The translations under genes and the position numbers were made by a program. The notes below the pieces were generated by a model. That model saw only the letters and a list, made by a program, of their open reading frames with translations. It searched no databases and was not told the origin of the DNA. A stretch of 64,000 bases of DNA, from positions 1,798,001 through 1,862,000 of the forward strand of contig NZ_BMZQ01000001.1 of the NCBI RefSeq assembly GCF_014652875.1, written 5' to 3'. This document shows positions 53,149 to 61,800 of the stretch, in pieces. This DNA is from Tianweitania populi (GTDB lineage Bacteria > Pseudomonadota > Alphaproteobacteria > Rhizobiales > Rhizobiaceae). Numbering within the stretch: position 1 is the first letter of the stretch; each line of letters begins with the position of its first letter.

Positions 53149-54051
53149 ATGGACACCCTCACCCGTATGCGGGCCTTTATCGATGTGGTGGAAGCGGAGG
53201 GCTTTTCGGCCGCCGCGCGCAAGATCGGGCGATCCAAGGCGCTGCTGTCCAAATATGTGCGCGAGCTCGAAGACGAACTCGGCGCGCTGTTGCTCAACCG
53301 CACGACCCGGCAGTTTTCCATGACGGAGGCCGGGCACACCTACTATCAGCGCGCGGCCGAGATCGTGCGCGAGATCGACAGCCTGTCGGACACCGTGCGC
53401 GAAAGCTCCGGCGATGTGCGCGGCCGCATCAAGATGTCGGCGCCCCGCACCTTTGCCGATGCGGCAATTGGGCAGTCTCTGGTGGATTTCGCCAAGGAGA
53501 ACCCGCAAATCACGCTGGAAATCAGGCTGGACGACCGCTTCATCGATCTCGTGGAAGAAGGCTTCGATCTTGCGATCCGCATCACGCGACTGGAAAGCTC
53601 ATCCTTGATCGCGCGCCGCCTGGCACCCTTCACGACGCGGCTTTGCGCTTCGCCGGCGCTGATCGAGAAACACGGCATTCCGCAAAAGCCGCAAGATCTC
53701 AGCAACCTGCCCTGCATCATCGACACCAACACGCGCTACCTGTCCTCCTGGCCGTTCTGCAACGAAGCGGGCGAAACGATCAGCGTTGCTGTGAGCGGGC
53801 CAATGGAGGTCAACAGTCCGCTCGCCAGCCGAGCGGCGGCGATCTCTGGTTTGGGCTTCGCGCTTCTGCCGGATTTTGTGGCAGCGCCTGCGATCGAGGA
53901 CGGCACGCTGGTGTCGGTGCTGCAAGACCGCATCCCGCGCGACGGCGGCATCTTCGTGGTCTATCCGCATCGCCGCTATCTGCCGGCCAAGGTCCGCGCA
54001 TTGGTGGATTTTCTGGCGGTCTGGTTCAAGGCGCACGAAGCCCGGCTGTAA
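53149..54051 (+). CDS. LysR-family transcriptional regulator
   Basis: A 300-residue LysR regulator of the AaeR/PgrR-like group: helix-turn-helix at 1-60 (MRAFIDVVEAEGFSAAARKI, then LEDELGALLLNRTTRQFSMT) and a periplasmic-binding-protein-like effector domain (about 90-295). The ATG stands 5 bases after the amidase stop; the frame is open well upstream, inside the amidase gene, but the family starts here. It probably controls the amidase or a distant target. Confidence 0.88.
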   Translation: MDTLTRMRAFIDVVEAEGFSAAARKIGRSKALLSKYVRELEDELGALLLNRTTRQFSMTEAGHTYYQRAAEIVREIDSLSDTVRESSGDVRGRIKMSAPRTFADAAIGQSLVDFAKENPQITLEIRLDDRFIDLVEEGFDLAIRITRLESSSLIARRLAPFTTRLCASPALIEKHGIPQKPQDLSNLPCIIDTNTRYLSSWPFCNEAGETISVAVSGPMEVNSPLASRAAAISGLGFALLPDFVAAPAIEDGTLVSVLQDRIPRDGGIFVVYPHRRYLPAKVRALVDFLAVWFKAHEARL

Positions 54052-54146
54052 GTGGAAAGGCTGAAGCGAGTTTGCGGCGTTAAGGGGGGCTCGTCCCACT
54101 TTCGCCGAACTCCTCGGCACAGTGGCGCCATCAACGGGAGCCGACG

Positions 54147-54812
54147 ATGCGCCTTTCACGACGTTGCGTCACAAGCCTGGCTGTTCTCGGCGCGCTTGCG
54201 GCTTCCACCTCGCCGGCCCGCGTGCATCCGCACATCTTTGCCGAAGCGCGGCTCGATGTCGTGATCGGCCCTGACAACAAGGTTCATTCCCTTCAGCATG
54301 TCTGGCGCTTCGACGATTTGTTTTCGAGCACGGTGCTGGTCGAGTTCGATACCAACAAGGATCTGAAGCTCGACCACAAGGAACTCGAGGAAGTCGGCAA
54401 GACCGTCCATGAATCGCTGGCCGAATACAACTATTTCCAGGTCGTCACGCAAGACGGCAAGGACGTGAAGATGGTGGCACCCGACAAGCTGATCGCGACC
54501 TTGGAAGACAACCAGTTGATCATCCTGTTTGAATCCAAGATGGCCGAGCCCCTGCCCCTGAAAGGCAAGCTGGACTTCGGCGTTTATGACCCGACCTTCT
54601 ATACCGCGATCGATTTCGTGGATGATGCCAATATGGCGGTGCAGAACCTGCCGCCGGCCTGCGCGCGCGAAGTGATCCGCCCGGACCCGGACGAGGCCAT
54701 CGCCGCCAATCAGTCGAGCCTGACGGATGCGTTCTTCAACGATCCGACCGGTACCGATCTCAGCAAGATCTTTGCGACCCGCCTTGAACTGAACTGCAAC
54801 GCCGCTGGATAA
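54147..54812 (+). CDS. DUF1007-family exported protein
   Basis: A 221-residue protein with a signal peptide (TSLAVLGALAASTSPARVH) followed by the family start HPHIFAEARLDVVI and HVWRFDDLFSSTVL. DUF1007 proteins are regularly encoded next to NicO-type metal transporters and are thought to be their periplasmic partner; here the transporter follows after 4 bases. No enzymatic role is known. Confidence 0.88.
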   Translation: MRLSRRCVTSLAVLGALAASTSPARVHPHIFAEARLDVVIGPDNKVHSLQHVWRFDDLFSSTVLVEFDTNKDLKLDHKELEEVGKTVHESLAEYNYFQVVTQDGKDVKMVAPDKLIATLEDNQLIILFESKMAEPLPLKGKLDFGVYDPTFYTAIDFVDDANMAVQNLPPACAREVIRPDPDEAIAANQSSLTDAFFNDPTGTDLSKIFATRLELNCNAAG

Positions 54813-54816
54813 CCGC

Positions 54817-55908
54817 ATGAAGAAGAGCGCTTTGCGCGCGACTTTCGCGCTGATCGCCGTCGCATATGTCATGACCCACTTCCTTGGCCATGCACATGCG
54901 CAAAGCTCGCTGGGCATCGGCACGGCCGAGCCGTCCATGGCGCCGACCGGTTTCTTCGCTCGTTTCTTTCAATGGGTGAACGCCTACCAGCAGAGCTTCT
55001 ATCGCTCTATGACGGTGGCACTGAAGGGCATGCGCGAAGACGGCTCGCAGCTCTGGCTGCTGATCGGCCTGTCCTTCGCCTATGGCATCTTCCACGCGGC
55101 CGGCCCCGGCCACGGCAAGGTGGTCATTTCCTCCTATATGCTTGCCAACAACGTAGCGCTGCGGCGCGGCATCGTGTTGTCGGTCATTTCCTCGCTCTTA
55201 CAGGGCCTTTCCGCCGTCGTGGTGATCGGCACCGTGTTCCTGTTCCTGCGCGGCACGTCGATCTCCATGACCAAGGCGACCTGGTTCCTGGAAGTGCTGA
55301 GCTTCGCCATGGTCGCCGCTTACGGCGCCTGGCTTCTGGCTCGCAAGCTGCGCCGCTTTTTGCCCGCCCTCATGCCGCGCCCGGCAATGGCTACCAGCGG
55401 CGGCGCGCCCATTCACGACCTGTTCGACACGCAGCCGGCCTGCGAAACGCCTTCGGTGATGAAGCGCAGCGCCACCGCGACCACCGGATCGATGTTCAGC
55501 GCCAGCGAGGCCACGGCTGAGCGCATGGAAGTCTGCCGCGATTGCGGCCAGATGCATGCCGTCGACCCCGCGCAACTCGAAGGCGAGCGCTTTGATCTGC
55601 GCGCGGCCTGGGCCGCGATCATCGCCGTCGGCCTGCGCCCCTGCTCAGGCGCGCTGATCGTTCTGACCTTCTCGCTGCTGAATGGCTTGTGGTTCGGCGG
55701 CATCGTGTCGGTTTTCGCCATGGCGCTCGGCACGGCGATCACCGTGTCGCTGCTGGCAACCCTTGCCGTCGTGGCAAAGAACGTCGCGCTGTCGGTCTCC
55801 GGCGAAGGCTCGTTCGGGGCAGCCGTTCACACAACGATCGAGATCGCGGGCGCGGCGGCGCTGCTGCTCATCGGTCTAGTTCTGCTCGGCGCCAGCCTGT
55901 CAGTGTAG
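54817..55908 (+). CDS. Nickel/cobalt transporter, NicO family
   Basis: A 363-residue inner-membrane protein with six or more helices. It has the family motif GIFHAAGPGHGKVVISSYML (about 90-110), a hydrophilic cytoplasmic loop (about 190-255) that includes a Cys pair in CRDCGQMHAV, and GLRPCSGALIVLTFSLL. NicO/RcnA-type proteins move Ni or Co, often outward. DUF1007 lies upstream in the same operon. No cobalamin or nickel riboswitch is evident before the operon. Confidence 0.86.
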   Translation: MKKSALRATFALIAVAYVMTHFLGHAHAQSSLGIGTAEPSMAPTGFFARFFQWVNAYQQSFYRSMTVALKGMREDGSQLWLLIGLSFAYGIFHAAGPGHGKVVISSYMLANNVALRRGIVLSVISSLLQGLSAVVVIGTVFLFLRGTSISMTKATWFLEVLSFAMVAAYGAWLLARKLRRFLPALMPRPAMATSGGAPIHDLFDTQPACETPSVMKRSATATTGSMFSASEATAERMEVCRDCGQMHAVDPAQLEGERFDLRAAWAAIIAVGLRPCSGALIVLTFSLLNGLWFGGIVSVFAMALGTAITVSLLATLAVVAKNVALSVSGEGSFGAAVHTTIEIAGAAALLLIGLVLLGASLSV

Positions 55909-55916
55909 CCAGTCCT

Positions 55917-56678
55917 TCAATGATGTTCGTCGGGCCGCAGCGTCAGCACCGACACGCCGGAGGCCGTCACCGCAACCGTGTGCTCGAACTGGGCGGACAA
56001 TGAGCCGTCGCGGGTTTTCACCGTCCAGCCATCGGCTTCCGTGCGCACGCTGCGCCGGCCGCGATTGAGCATCGGCTCGATGGTGAACACCATGCCTTCG
56101 CGCAGCGCCATGCCCGTTTCCGGCTTTCCGAAATGCAGGATCTGCGGCTCTTCATGCATCTCGCGGCCAATACCGTGGCCGCAAAACTCGTGCACCACGG
56201 AATAGCCGTTGCGCTTGGCGTGGCGCTCGATGGCATAGCCGATATCGCCGAGGCGGGCACCAGGGCGAACGGTCTGGATACCCTGCCACATCGCATCATA
56301 GGTCGTTTGCACCAGCCGCCTGGCAGCGGGGTTCACCTCGCCGACCCGATAGGTCTTGCTGGAATCCGCAATGAAGCCGTTCTTTTCCAGGGTAATGTCA
56401 AAGTTGACGATGTCGCCGTCGAGCAGCACATCGGTTTCGGAAGGCACGCCGTGGCATACGACCTCGTTGATCGAGGCATTCAGCACGAAGCCGTAATCAT
56501 ACTGGCCCTTGCTCGCCGGCCGCGCCTGAAGATCATGCGTGATGAAATGCTCCACCATGTCGTTGATCTCGAGCGTCGACTTGCCGAGAAGCGGTGTGCG
56601 GTCGATCAGCGCGAAAACGGAGGCGAGCAGCCGCCCGGACTGCGCCAGCAGCGCCAGCTCATGAGGCTGCTTGGTCAT
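55917..56678 (-). CDS. map: Methionine aminopeptidase, type I
   Basis: A 253-residue metalloprotease that removes the initiator Met. The metal ligands appear in their usual settings: GDIVNFDITLEKNGFIAD, EFCGHGIGREMHEEP, FTIEPML and AQFEHTVAV. The ATG overlaps the stop of the ParD-like gene by 4 bases. It may be a second, accessory Map, because it is not next to ribosomal or translation genes; that cannot be settled from this window. Confidence 0.93.
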   Translation of the reverse strand: MTKQPHELALLAQSGRLLASVFALIDRTPLLGKSTLEINDMVEHFITHDLQARPASKGQYDYGFVLNASINEVVCHGVPSETDVLLDGDIVNFDITLEKNGFIADSSKTYRVGEVNPAARRLVQTTYDAMWQGIQTVRPGARLGDIGYAIERHAKRNGYSVVHEFCGHGIGREMHEEPQILHFGKPETGMALREGMVFTIEPMLNRGRRSVRTEADGWTVKTRDGSLSAQFEHTVAVTASGVSVLTLRPDEHH

Positions 56679-56887
56679 GAGTCGAGGGCCGCCGGCGCTG
56701 GTGCCGTAACGCCAGCCGAACTCAGCTCGCGCGCCATGATCTCGGTGAAAGGAAGCGTCGGATTGGTCTCACACAGCATGCCGACCCTGATCCAGTAAGC
56801 CGCCTGCGCATTGATCGATCGGCACGATACCTTGCTGACGCGGCGCAGCTGCTCGTGCAGCTCATCATCGATGTTCACGATGCCCAT
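56675..56887 (-). CDS. ParD-like DNA-binding protein
   Basis: A 70-residue protein starting MGIVNIDDELHEQLRRVSKV, with SCRSINAQAAYWIRVGML. This is a ribbon-helix-helix pattern of the ParD-like family. No ParE toxin gene is present; the partner is map, coupled by a 4-base overlap. A perfect 12-bp palindrome directly upstream is the likely autorepression site. I took ATG 56887 as start because the longer frame would run through that palindrome. Confidence 0.82.
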   Translation of the reverse strand: MGIVNIDDELHEQLRRVSKVSCRSINAQAAYWIRVGMLCETNPTLPFTEIMARELSSAGVTAPAPAALDS

Positions 56888-56892
56888 CGCCT

Positions 56893-56919
56893 CATCCATA
56901 TATGGTTCATATATGGATG
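56893..56919. promoter_or_regulatory. Perfect palindrome upstream of the ParD-like gene
   Basis: CATCCATATATG and CATATATGGATG, two perfect 12-base inverted arms with a 3-base spacer, 6 bases upstream of the start. It is AT-rich in a GC-rich setting and contains TATAT, so it probably overlaps the promoter. It is a good candidate for a ribbon-helix-helix operator. Confidence 0.7.
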
Positions 56920-56973
56920 ATCTACACGGCATGTATGAGGAAGCTAAGAGGCGCTAGGCCCCTCTTAGGAAGT

Positions 56974-57177
56974 TCAGCGTCCCGATTGCCTGCGGCTGCG
57001 CAGCCAGAACACACCGAAAAAGGCCAGAACGAAGCCGACGGCGATGATACCGGCCGCCGCGGTGGAATAGCTGCCGACCGCCAGCATGATCTTGGGCAGC
57101 AGAAAGGCGCCGACGCCGAAAACCAGCAGGAAGATAGCCGCGGCCAGCACGGGGCCGCGATTTTCGGGGGCAATCAT
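56974..57177 (-). CDS. Small two-helix membrane protein
   Basis: A 67-residue protein with two hydrophobic helices (AAAIFLLVFGVGAFLLPKIM and AAGIIAVGFVLAFFGVFWL) and a basic end RSRRQSGR. No family is recognised. It lies 26 bases after the CDF transporter gene in the same direction, with CCGGAAATG at its start, and may be part of that transcript. Confidence 0.6.
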   Translation of the reverse strand: MIAPENRGPVLAAAIFLLVFGVGAFLLPKIMLAVGSYSTAAAGIIAVGFVLAFFGVFWLRSRRQSGR

Positions 57178-57203
57178 TTCCGGTCCTTTCGGGCGAGCCG
57201 CAA

Positions 57204-58229
57204 TCAGTGCGCGTGGGCAGCAGTGTCGGCGCAGGTGTCGCGTTCGGTTTCCACCGTCGCATGGGCGATGTTGTGCCGCTCGGCCAAGCGCTTCTTGACG
57301 GCACGCACAACGCTGGAAGGTTCGGCATCGTCCTTCAAGCAGGCATGCAGGGTCGCCATGTTGCGCGATCCATCCATCGACCAGACATGCATGTGATGCA
57401 CCTCACGCACGCCGGAAATGCTGGTTTCGAGGTCGCGGATCACCGTGTCGCGGTCGAGCGTTTCGGGCACGCCCTCGAGCAGCACGGTTGCAGCGTCGCG
57501 CATCAGACGCCACGCCGTGGACAGGATCAGAACGGCCACGAGAACCGAGAGAATGGGATCGATCGGCGTCCAGCCGGTAGCCATGATGATCAGGGCCGCT
57601 GCGATCGCTGCAACCGAGCCAAGCAGGTCGCCGATCACATGAACGATCGCGCCGCGCATGTTCAAACTGTCCTGATCGCCGCCATGCAGAACGAAGAAGC
57701 CGATGATGTTCACCGCCAGGCCGCCGATCGCGACATAGAGCATCGGCCCAGCGAGAACGGGCGCGGGCTGGATGAAGCGGACAGCCGCCTCATAGATGAT
57801 CCAGAGAGCGACGCCGAAGATCGCAATGCCATTGGTATAGGCGACCAGCGTCTTCACGCGACCCAGGCCGTAGGTATGGCGGGCATTGGCCGGCCGTTCC
57901 GCCAAATGAAAAGCGTACCAGGCCAGAGCGAGCGCAATGGAATCGGTCAGCATATGGCCGGCATCGGCCAGCAGCGCCAGCGAGCCGGTGACGAGACCGC
58001 CGATCGCTTCGGCAACCATGAAGCCGCCAGTAAGAACTGCCGCGATCAGCACCCGCTTCTTGTCGGTGGAGCCATGCACATGCGCGCCATGACCATGATG
58101 ATGGCCGTGTCCGTGATGACCGTGGCTGTGGCCCCCGTGATCATGCCCCGCATGATCGTGATCGTGTTTCCCTTCGCCGTGAGGATGCGCCTCATGCGAA
58201 TGGTCGTGGTGATCGTGGGCGTGCGCCAT
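57204..58229 (-). CDS. Cation diffusion facilitator, His-rich N-terminus
   Basis: A 341-residue CDF metal/proton antiporter in the inner membrane. The first 55 residues contain about 25 His in HDHH/HGHH runs, a metal buffer. Six helices follow, with the transport site in LLADAGHMLTDS and later LLGSVAAIAAALI, and a cytoplasmic C-terminal domain (about 245-330). The histidines and HxxxD-like site fit Zn, Co or Ni export (ZitB/DmeF type). Confidence 0.9.
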   Translation of the reverse strand: MAHAHDHHDHSHEAHPHGEGKHDHDHAGHDHGGHSHGHHGHGHHHGHGAHVHGSTDKKRVLIAAVLTGGFMVAEAIGGLVTGSLALLADAGHMLTDSIALALAWYAFHLAERPANARHTYGLGRVKTLVAYTNGIAIFGVALWIIYEAAVRFIQPAPVLAGPMLYVAIGGLAVNIIGFFVLHGGDQDSLNMRGAIVHVIGDLLGSVAAIAAALIIMATGWTPIDPILSVLVAVLILSTAWRLMRDAATVLLEGVPETLDRDTVIRDLETSISGVREVHHMHVWSMDGSRNMATLHACLKDDAEPSSVVRAVKKRLAERHNIAHATVETERDTCADTAAHAH

Positions 58230-58244
58230 GGTCGTCGTCTCTGC

Positions 58245-58922
58245 TCAAACAGCCTTGTGCTGCATCTCGCCGAGCTTGCGCTTCTGTTTGCCGGCCGCGT
58301 CGAAGTTCTGGGGATCGAGCCAGGCATCATACGCAGCCTTCAAACCCGGCCACTCGCTGTCTAGCATGGAATACCAGGCCGTGTCGCGATTCTCTCCCTT
58401 CTGGATCATGTGCTGGCGAAAGATGCCTTCGAAGGTGAAGCCGAACCGCTCCGCCGCGCGCTTTGAGGGTTCGTTGTTGTTGTTGCACTTCCACTCATAG
58501 CGACGGTAGCCGAGGTCGAAGACATACTTTGCGAACAGATACATGGCTTCCGTAGCGCCCGGCGTGCGCGAAAGTTCCGGTCCCCAATAAATGTTGCCGA
58601 TTTCGGCAACGCCGTTGACCGGGTCGATCCGCATCAGGCCCTGACGCCCCACCGCTTTGCCCGTTGTTTGATCTACTACCGCAAAGAACAGCGGATCTTC
58701 GCTCCGCGCGCTCTTATCGACCCACGCATCGAAGGCGGCGCGATCGGAGGCTGCTTCCTCGAACAGATAGCGGAAGCGCTCTTCGGAATGCGTGGCCTGT
58801 GAGGCCTCGAACAGGTCGTCGCCGTGCCGGGCGAGATCAAGCGGCTCCAAACGTACATAGCGGCCCTGAAGCACGATGCGCTCCGGCCGCGACTTGAGGG
58901 TCCAGTTGCTGAGGTCGGCCAT
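58245..58922 (-). CDS. RimJ/RimL-type N-acetyltransferase
   Basis: A 225-residue GNAT protein with the RimL pattern: RIVLQGRYVRLEPLDLARHG, VGRQGLMRIDPVNGVAEIGN, WGPELSRTPGATEAMYLFAK, YRRYEWKCNNNNEPSKRAAE and RFGFTFEGIFRQHMI. It may acetylate a protein N-terminus or a small amine. It begins about 15 bases before the CDF gene's upstream side and could be in the same transcript. Confidence 0.88.
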   Translation of the reverse strand: MADLSNWTLKSRPERIVLQGRYVRLEPLDLARHGDDLFEASQATHSEERFRYLFEEAASDRAAFDAWVDKSARSEDPLFFAVVDQTTGKAVGRQGLMRIDPVNGVAEIGNIYWGPELSRTPGATEAMYLFAKYVFDLGYRRYEWKCNNNNEPSKRAAERFGFTFEGIFRQHMIQKGENRDTAWYSMLDSEWPGLKAAYDAWLDPQNFDAAGKQKRKLGEMQHKAV

Positions 58923-59020
58923 GCTTCAAGCTCCACGAAAAGGCAGACCGAACCACTAATGCCGAACACGGCTGCGAGCGCTATGGCAAGCGTTGCGACT
59001 GATGAAGCCAGCAACCTGTC

Positions 59021-59773
59021 TCAGCCGCGCCCGATAAACGGCATCCTGGTAGCCATCACCGTCATGAACTGCACATTGGCTTCCAGCGGCAGGCTCGCCA
59101 TATGCACGACGGCATCGGCGACGTGAGCGACATCCATCAGCGGCTCGGGCGCCAGCGTGCCATTGGCCTGCAAAATGCCCTTGCCCATCTGGTCGGTCAT
59201 CTCGCTGGCGGCATTGCCGATGTCGATCTGACCGCAGGCGATATTGAACGGCCGGCCATCGAGCGACAGCGACTTGGTCAAGCCGGTGATGGCATGCTTG
59301 GTAGCGGTATAAGGCACTGAGCCCGGACGCGGCGCATGCGCCGAAATTGAACCGTTGTTGATGATGCGCCCGCCTTGAGGGTTCTGCCGCCGCATCAGCG
59401 CAAAGGCCGAACGCGCGCACAGAAACGCGCCGGTCAGATTGACCCCGACCACGGCGTTCCAGGTTTCGACGGGAATCTCGTCGATCGTTCCGCCGGCAGA
59501 AAAGATGCCTGCATTGTTGAACAGGAGATCGAGCCGTTTGAACCGGCTCTCGATGTCCTGAAACAGCGCCTCGACCGCACTGGCATCCGACACATCGCAG
59601 GCATGAACGAGCGTCGCGCTCCCCTCGCCTGCCAGCCGAGCCGTTTCTTCCAGTGCATCCCGGCGCCGCCCCGCCAGCACGATCGACCATCCGGCCTTTG
59701 CCAGCGCCAAGGCTGTCGCGCGGCCGATGCCGCTGCCTGCCCCTGTCACGAGCGCGACTTGGATCTGCGCCAT
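59021..59773 (-). CDS. SDR-family oxidoreductase
   Basis: A 250-residue classical [52 protein letters not shown] ending in the Tyr-x3-Lys pair, and [21 protein letters not shown] stands before ATG 59773; an earlier ATG adds ten unlikely residues. Substrate unknown. It is divergent from the hydrolase gene. Confidence 0.87.
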   Translation of the reverse strand: MAQIQVALVTGAGSGIGRATALALAKAGWSIVLAGRRRDALEETARLAGEGSATLVHACDVSDASAVEALFQDIESRFKRLDLLFNNAGIFSAGGTIDEIPVETWNAVVGVNLTGAFLCARSAFALMRRQNPQGGRIINNGSISAHAPRPGSVPYTATKHAITGLTKSLSLDGRPFNIACGQIDIGNAASEMTDQMGKGILQANGTLAPEPLMDVAHVADAVVHMASLPLEANVQFMTVMATRMPFIGRG

Positions 59774-59872
59774 TGTTCCCTCCTGCGAACCCATCTGGCT
59801 CATCGCGTCTTTGCTTTCGCCTCGTCAACTTCTATCAATCAAACATGAGTGCTTCGCCCGGTCGATCTTTCC

Positions 59873-60820
59873 ATGAGTGAGCTTCTTTTTGCGACGGAAG
59901 GAAACCCCATTCCGGAGGGTACAACCGCCGGAATGCTCACCATGCGCGACGGCAAGCGCATCCGTTACGCGCTGTTCCGCACCGATATCCGGCCCATCCG
60001 CGGCACGGTCGTCACGCTGACGGGCCGCAATGAGTGTATCGAGAAGTATTTCGAGACAGTGCGCGATCTGCAGGCGCGCGGCTTCGAGGTCGTGACGCTG
60101 GATTGGCGCGGCCAGGGCAATTCCGACCGCATCCATCGCGATCGCGGGCGCGGCCATGTGCGCACCTTCCACCATTATGTCGACGATCTCGACCAGCTGT
60201 TTGCCGACGTCGTGCTACCGGACTGCCGCGCGCCCTTCTACATGCTTGCCCACTCCGCCGGCGCGCTGATCGCGCTGCTCGCGGCTCCCCGCATGGCGAA
60301 CCGCATCCGCCGCATGGTTCTGTCCGCGCCGCTGATCACGCTGACCGGTTACACCACCACGATGCCGGCAGTGGGCCGCGTGTCGAGCCTGCTTTACTGG
60401 CTGGGGCTGGGCGGCATGTATCTCGGCAGCGGCCCGCGTCCGCGCGAAGCCGCACCCTTCGAAACCAACAAGGTCACCAACGACCTTGACCGCTATCGCC
60501 GCAACCAAGCGATCTATGCCGCCCATCCTGAACTGGCGCTGGGCGGCCCGACCGCCAGCTGGGTGCGTGCCATGACACGCGCATCGGCCGAGATCCAGGA
60601 ACAAAGCTTCGTGTCGCGCATGCATATCCCGACCTTGTTCGTGGCGGCCGGTAACGACACGATCGTGTCCACCCGCGCGATCGAGCTTTACGCCCGCCGC
60701 CTGCGCTCCGGCTCGCTCCTGACGGTCGACGGCGCCAAACACGAGCTTCTGCAAGAGCGCGACACGTTTCGCGACCAGTTCATGGCCGCCTTCGACGCCT
60801 TTGTGCCGGGCACTGAGTAG
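59873..60820 (+). CDS. Alpha/beta hydrolase, lysophospholipase-like
   Basis: A 315-residue serine hydrolase of the S33/monoglyceride-lipase group. It has GRNECIEKYFETVRDLQARG, DWRGQGNSDR, the nucleophile elbow AHSAGA, an Asp in FVAAGNDTIVS and His in DGAKHELLQE. This looks like the PldB type that cleaves lysophospholipids. ATG 59873 (MSELLFATEG) is preferred over the open frame from 59849. The stop is one base before the convergent phosphatase gene. Confidence 0.88.
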   Translation: MSELLFATEGNPIPEGTTAGMLTMRDGKRIRYALFRTDIRPIRGTVVTLTGRNECIEKYFETVRDLQARGFEVVTLDWRGQGNSDRIHRDRGRGHVRTFHHYVDDLDQLFADVVLPDCRAPFYMLAHSAGALIALLAAPRMANRIRRMVLSAPLITLTGYTTTMPAVGRVSSLLYWLGLGGMYLGSGPRPREAAPFETNKVTNDLDRYRRNQAIYAAHPELALGGPTASWVRAMTRASAEIQEQSFVSRMHIPTLFVAAGNDTIVSTRAIELYARRLRSGSLLTVDGAKHELLQERDTFRDQFMAAFDAFVPGTE

Positions 60821-60821
60821 G

Positions 60822-61601
60822 TCAGGACCGGATCAGATCCAGCGCCGCCGCATGCAACTCCGCTGAGCCCGCTGCGATCACATCGCCGCCGCCCTCGGCA
60901 GAGCCCCCGTCGAAAGTGGTGATGACGCCGCCCGCTTGTTCGATGATCGGGATCAACGCCACGATGTCGTAAGGCTGCAGGCCGGCTTCGATCACCAGGT
61001 CCACACTGCCCGCGGCCAGCATGGCGAAGGCATAACAATCGACGCCGTAGCGCGACAGGCGCACGCTGCCTTCCAGACGATCGAAGACCGCGCGCTTGTC
61101 ACCCTTGAACATCGCAGGCGTCGTCGTGAACAAAGTGGCGTCGCCGAGGCTTGTCCCCTGTCGCGTCTTCAGCGGCCGGTTGCCGCCCGGTCCCTCATAG
61201 AAGGCACCGCTGCGGGTCGCATAAAACAGCTCGCCGGTGAAGGGCTGGCTCATCATGCCAGCCACCGCGTCGCCATTTTCCGTCAGGCCAACAAGCGTGC
61301 CCCAGACCGGCAGGCCGGAGATAAAGGCGCGCGTGCCGTCGATCGGATCGATCACCCAGATATGACGGCCGTCACCCTGCTTGGTGCCGTGCTCTTCGCC
61401 GAGAATGCCATGCTCGGGATAGGTCTCGCTGATCAGCGCAACGATGGCGCGCTCGGCTTCCTGGTCGGCCTCGGTGACCGGATCGAAGCCGGATGCCAGT
61501 TTGTTGCTGACGAGACCTGCCTGGCGGAAGCGTGGCAGCGTTTGCTCTGCGGCCGCCGCGGCCAGGCGGCGGAAAAAAGCTGCATACGTCATCAATCCCA
61601 T
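60822..61601 (-). CDS. hisN: Inositol-monophosphatase-family phosphatase, HisN type
   Basis: A 259-residue Mg-dependent phosphatase with the metal sites GEEHG (about 69-73) and WVIDPIDGTRAFISG, and the C-terminal YDIVALIPIIEQAGG. The DPIDGTRAFISGLPVWGTLV segment is typical of HisN histidinol-phosphate phosphatases of Actinobacteria and Alphaproteobacteria, which complete histidine synthesis; myo-inositol or other sugar phosphates are alternatives. ATG 61592 has the better spacing to GAGG, so the true protein may be three residues shorter. Confidence 0.8.
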   Translation of the reverse strand: MGLMTYAAFFRRLAAAAAEQTLPRFRQAGLVSNKLASGFDPVTEADQEAERAIVALISETYPEHGILGEEHGTKQGDGRHIWVIDPIDGTRAFISGLPVWGTLVGLTENGDAVAGMMSQPFTGELFYATRSGAFYEGPGGNRPLKTRQGTSLGDATLFTTTPAMFKGDKRAVFDRLEGSVRLSRYGVDCYAFAMLAAGSVDLVIEAGLQPYDIVALIPIIEQAGGVITTFDGGSAEGGGDVIAAGSAELHAAALDLIRS

Positions 61602-61661
61602 CCTCTTTCACGGTCACTATGCCTATATTAGAGGCACTTGCGAAATCAGCTCATTTTATAG

Positions 61662-61691
61662 CTTGACGCTCTTAGCCGGCGCGCCTAGCGT
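61662..61691 (+). promoter_or_regulatory. Promoter of small RNA
   Basis: CTTGACG (-35) and TAGCGT (-10), spaced 17 bases, a typical alphaproteobacterial housekeeping promoter. It lies upstream of a region that has no open frame and ends in a terminator. Confidence 0.7.
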
Positions 61692-61697
61692 GAGGGT

Positions 61698-61780
61698 GAG
61701 CAGATTTTCTGCTCATGCCCTCCTTGGGCGTTTCCTCCCTAGACTTCGACCGCATCGCACCCGTGATGCGGTCTTTTTTT
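61698..61780 (+). ncRNA. Small regulatory RNA, alpha-r14 (NfeR) family-like
   Basis: About 83 bases between the promoter and a strong terminator (GACCGCATC/GATGCGGTC then seven T). It folds as hairpin GAGCAGA-TTT-TCTGCTC, then GCCC-TCCT-TGGGC with the anti-Shine-Dalgarno CCTCC in its loop, then an open stretch with a second motif, TTTCCTCCC, before the terminator. Two exposed CCTCC motifs and this architecture match the rhizobial alpha-r14 small RNAs, which block ribosome sites of transporter and motility mRNAs. It lies between hisN and the amidohydrolase gene, antisense in direction to both. Confidence 0.75.
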
Positions 61781-61800
61781 ATCTGGAAGGCCGCGCCGGT

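Noticed and set aside
56675..56887. A complete ParDE toxin-antitoxin system
   Set aside because: No ParE-like frame adjoins; the downstream partner is a full-length methionine aminopeptidase.
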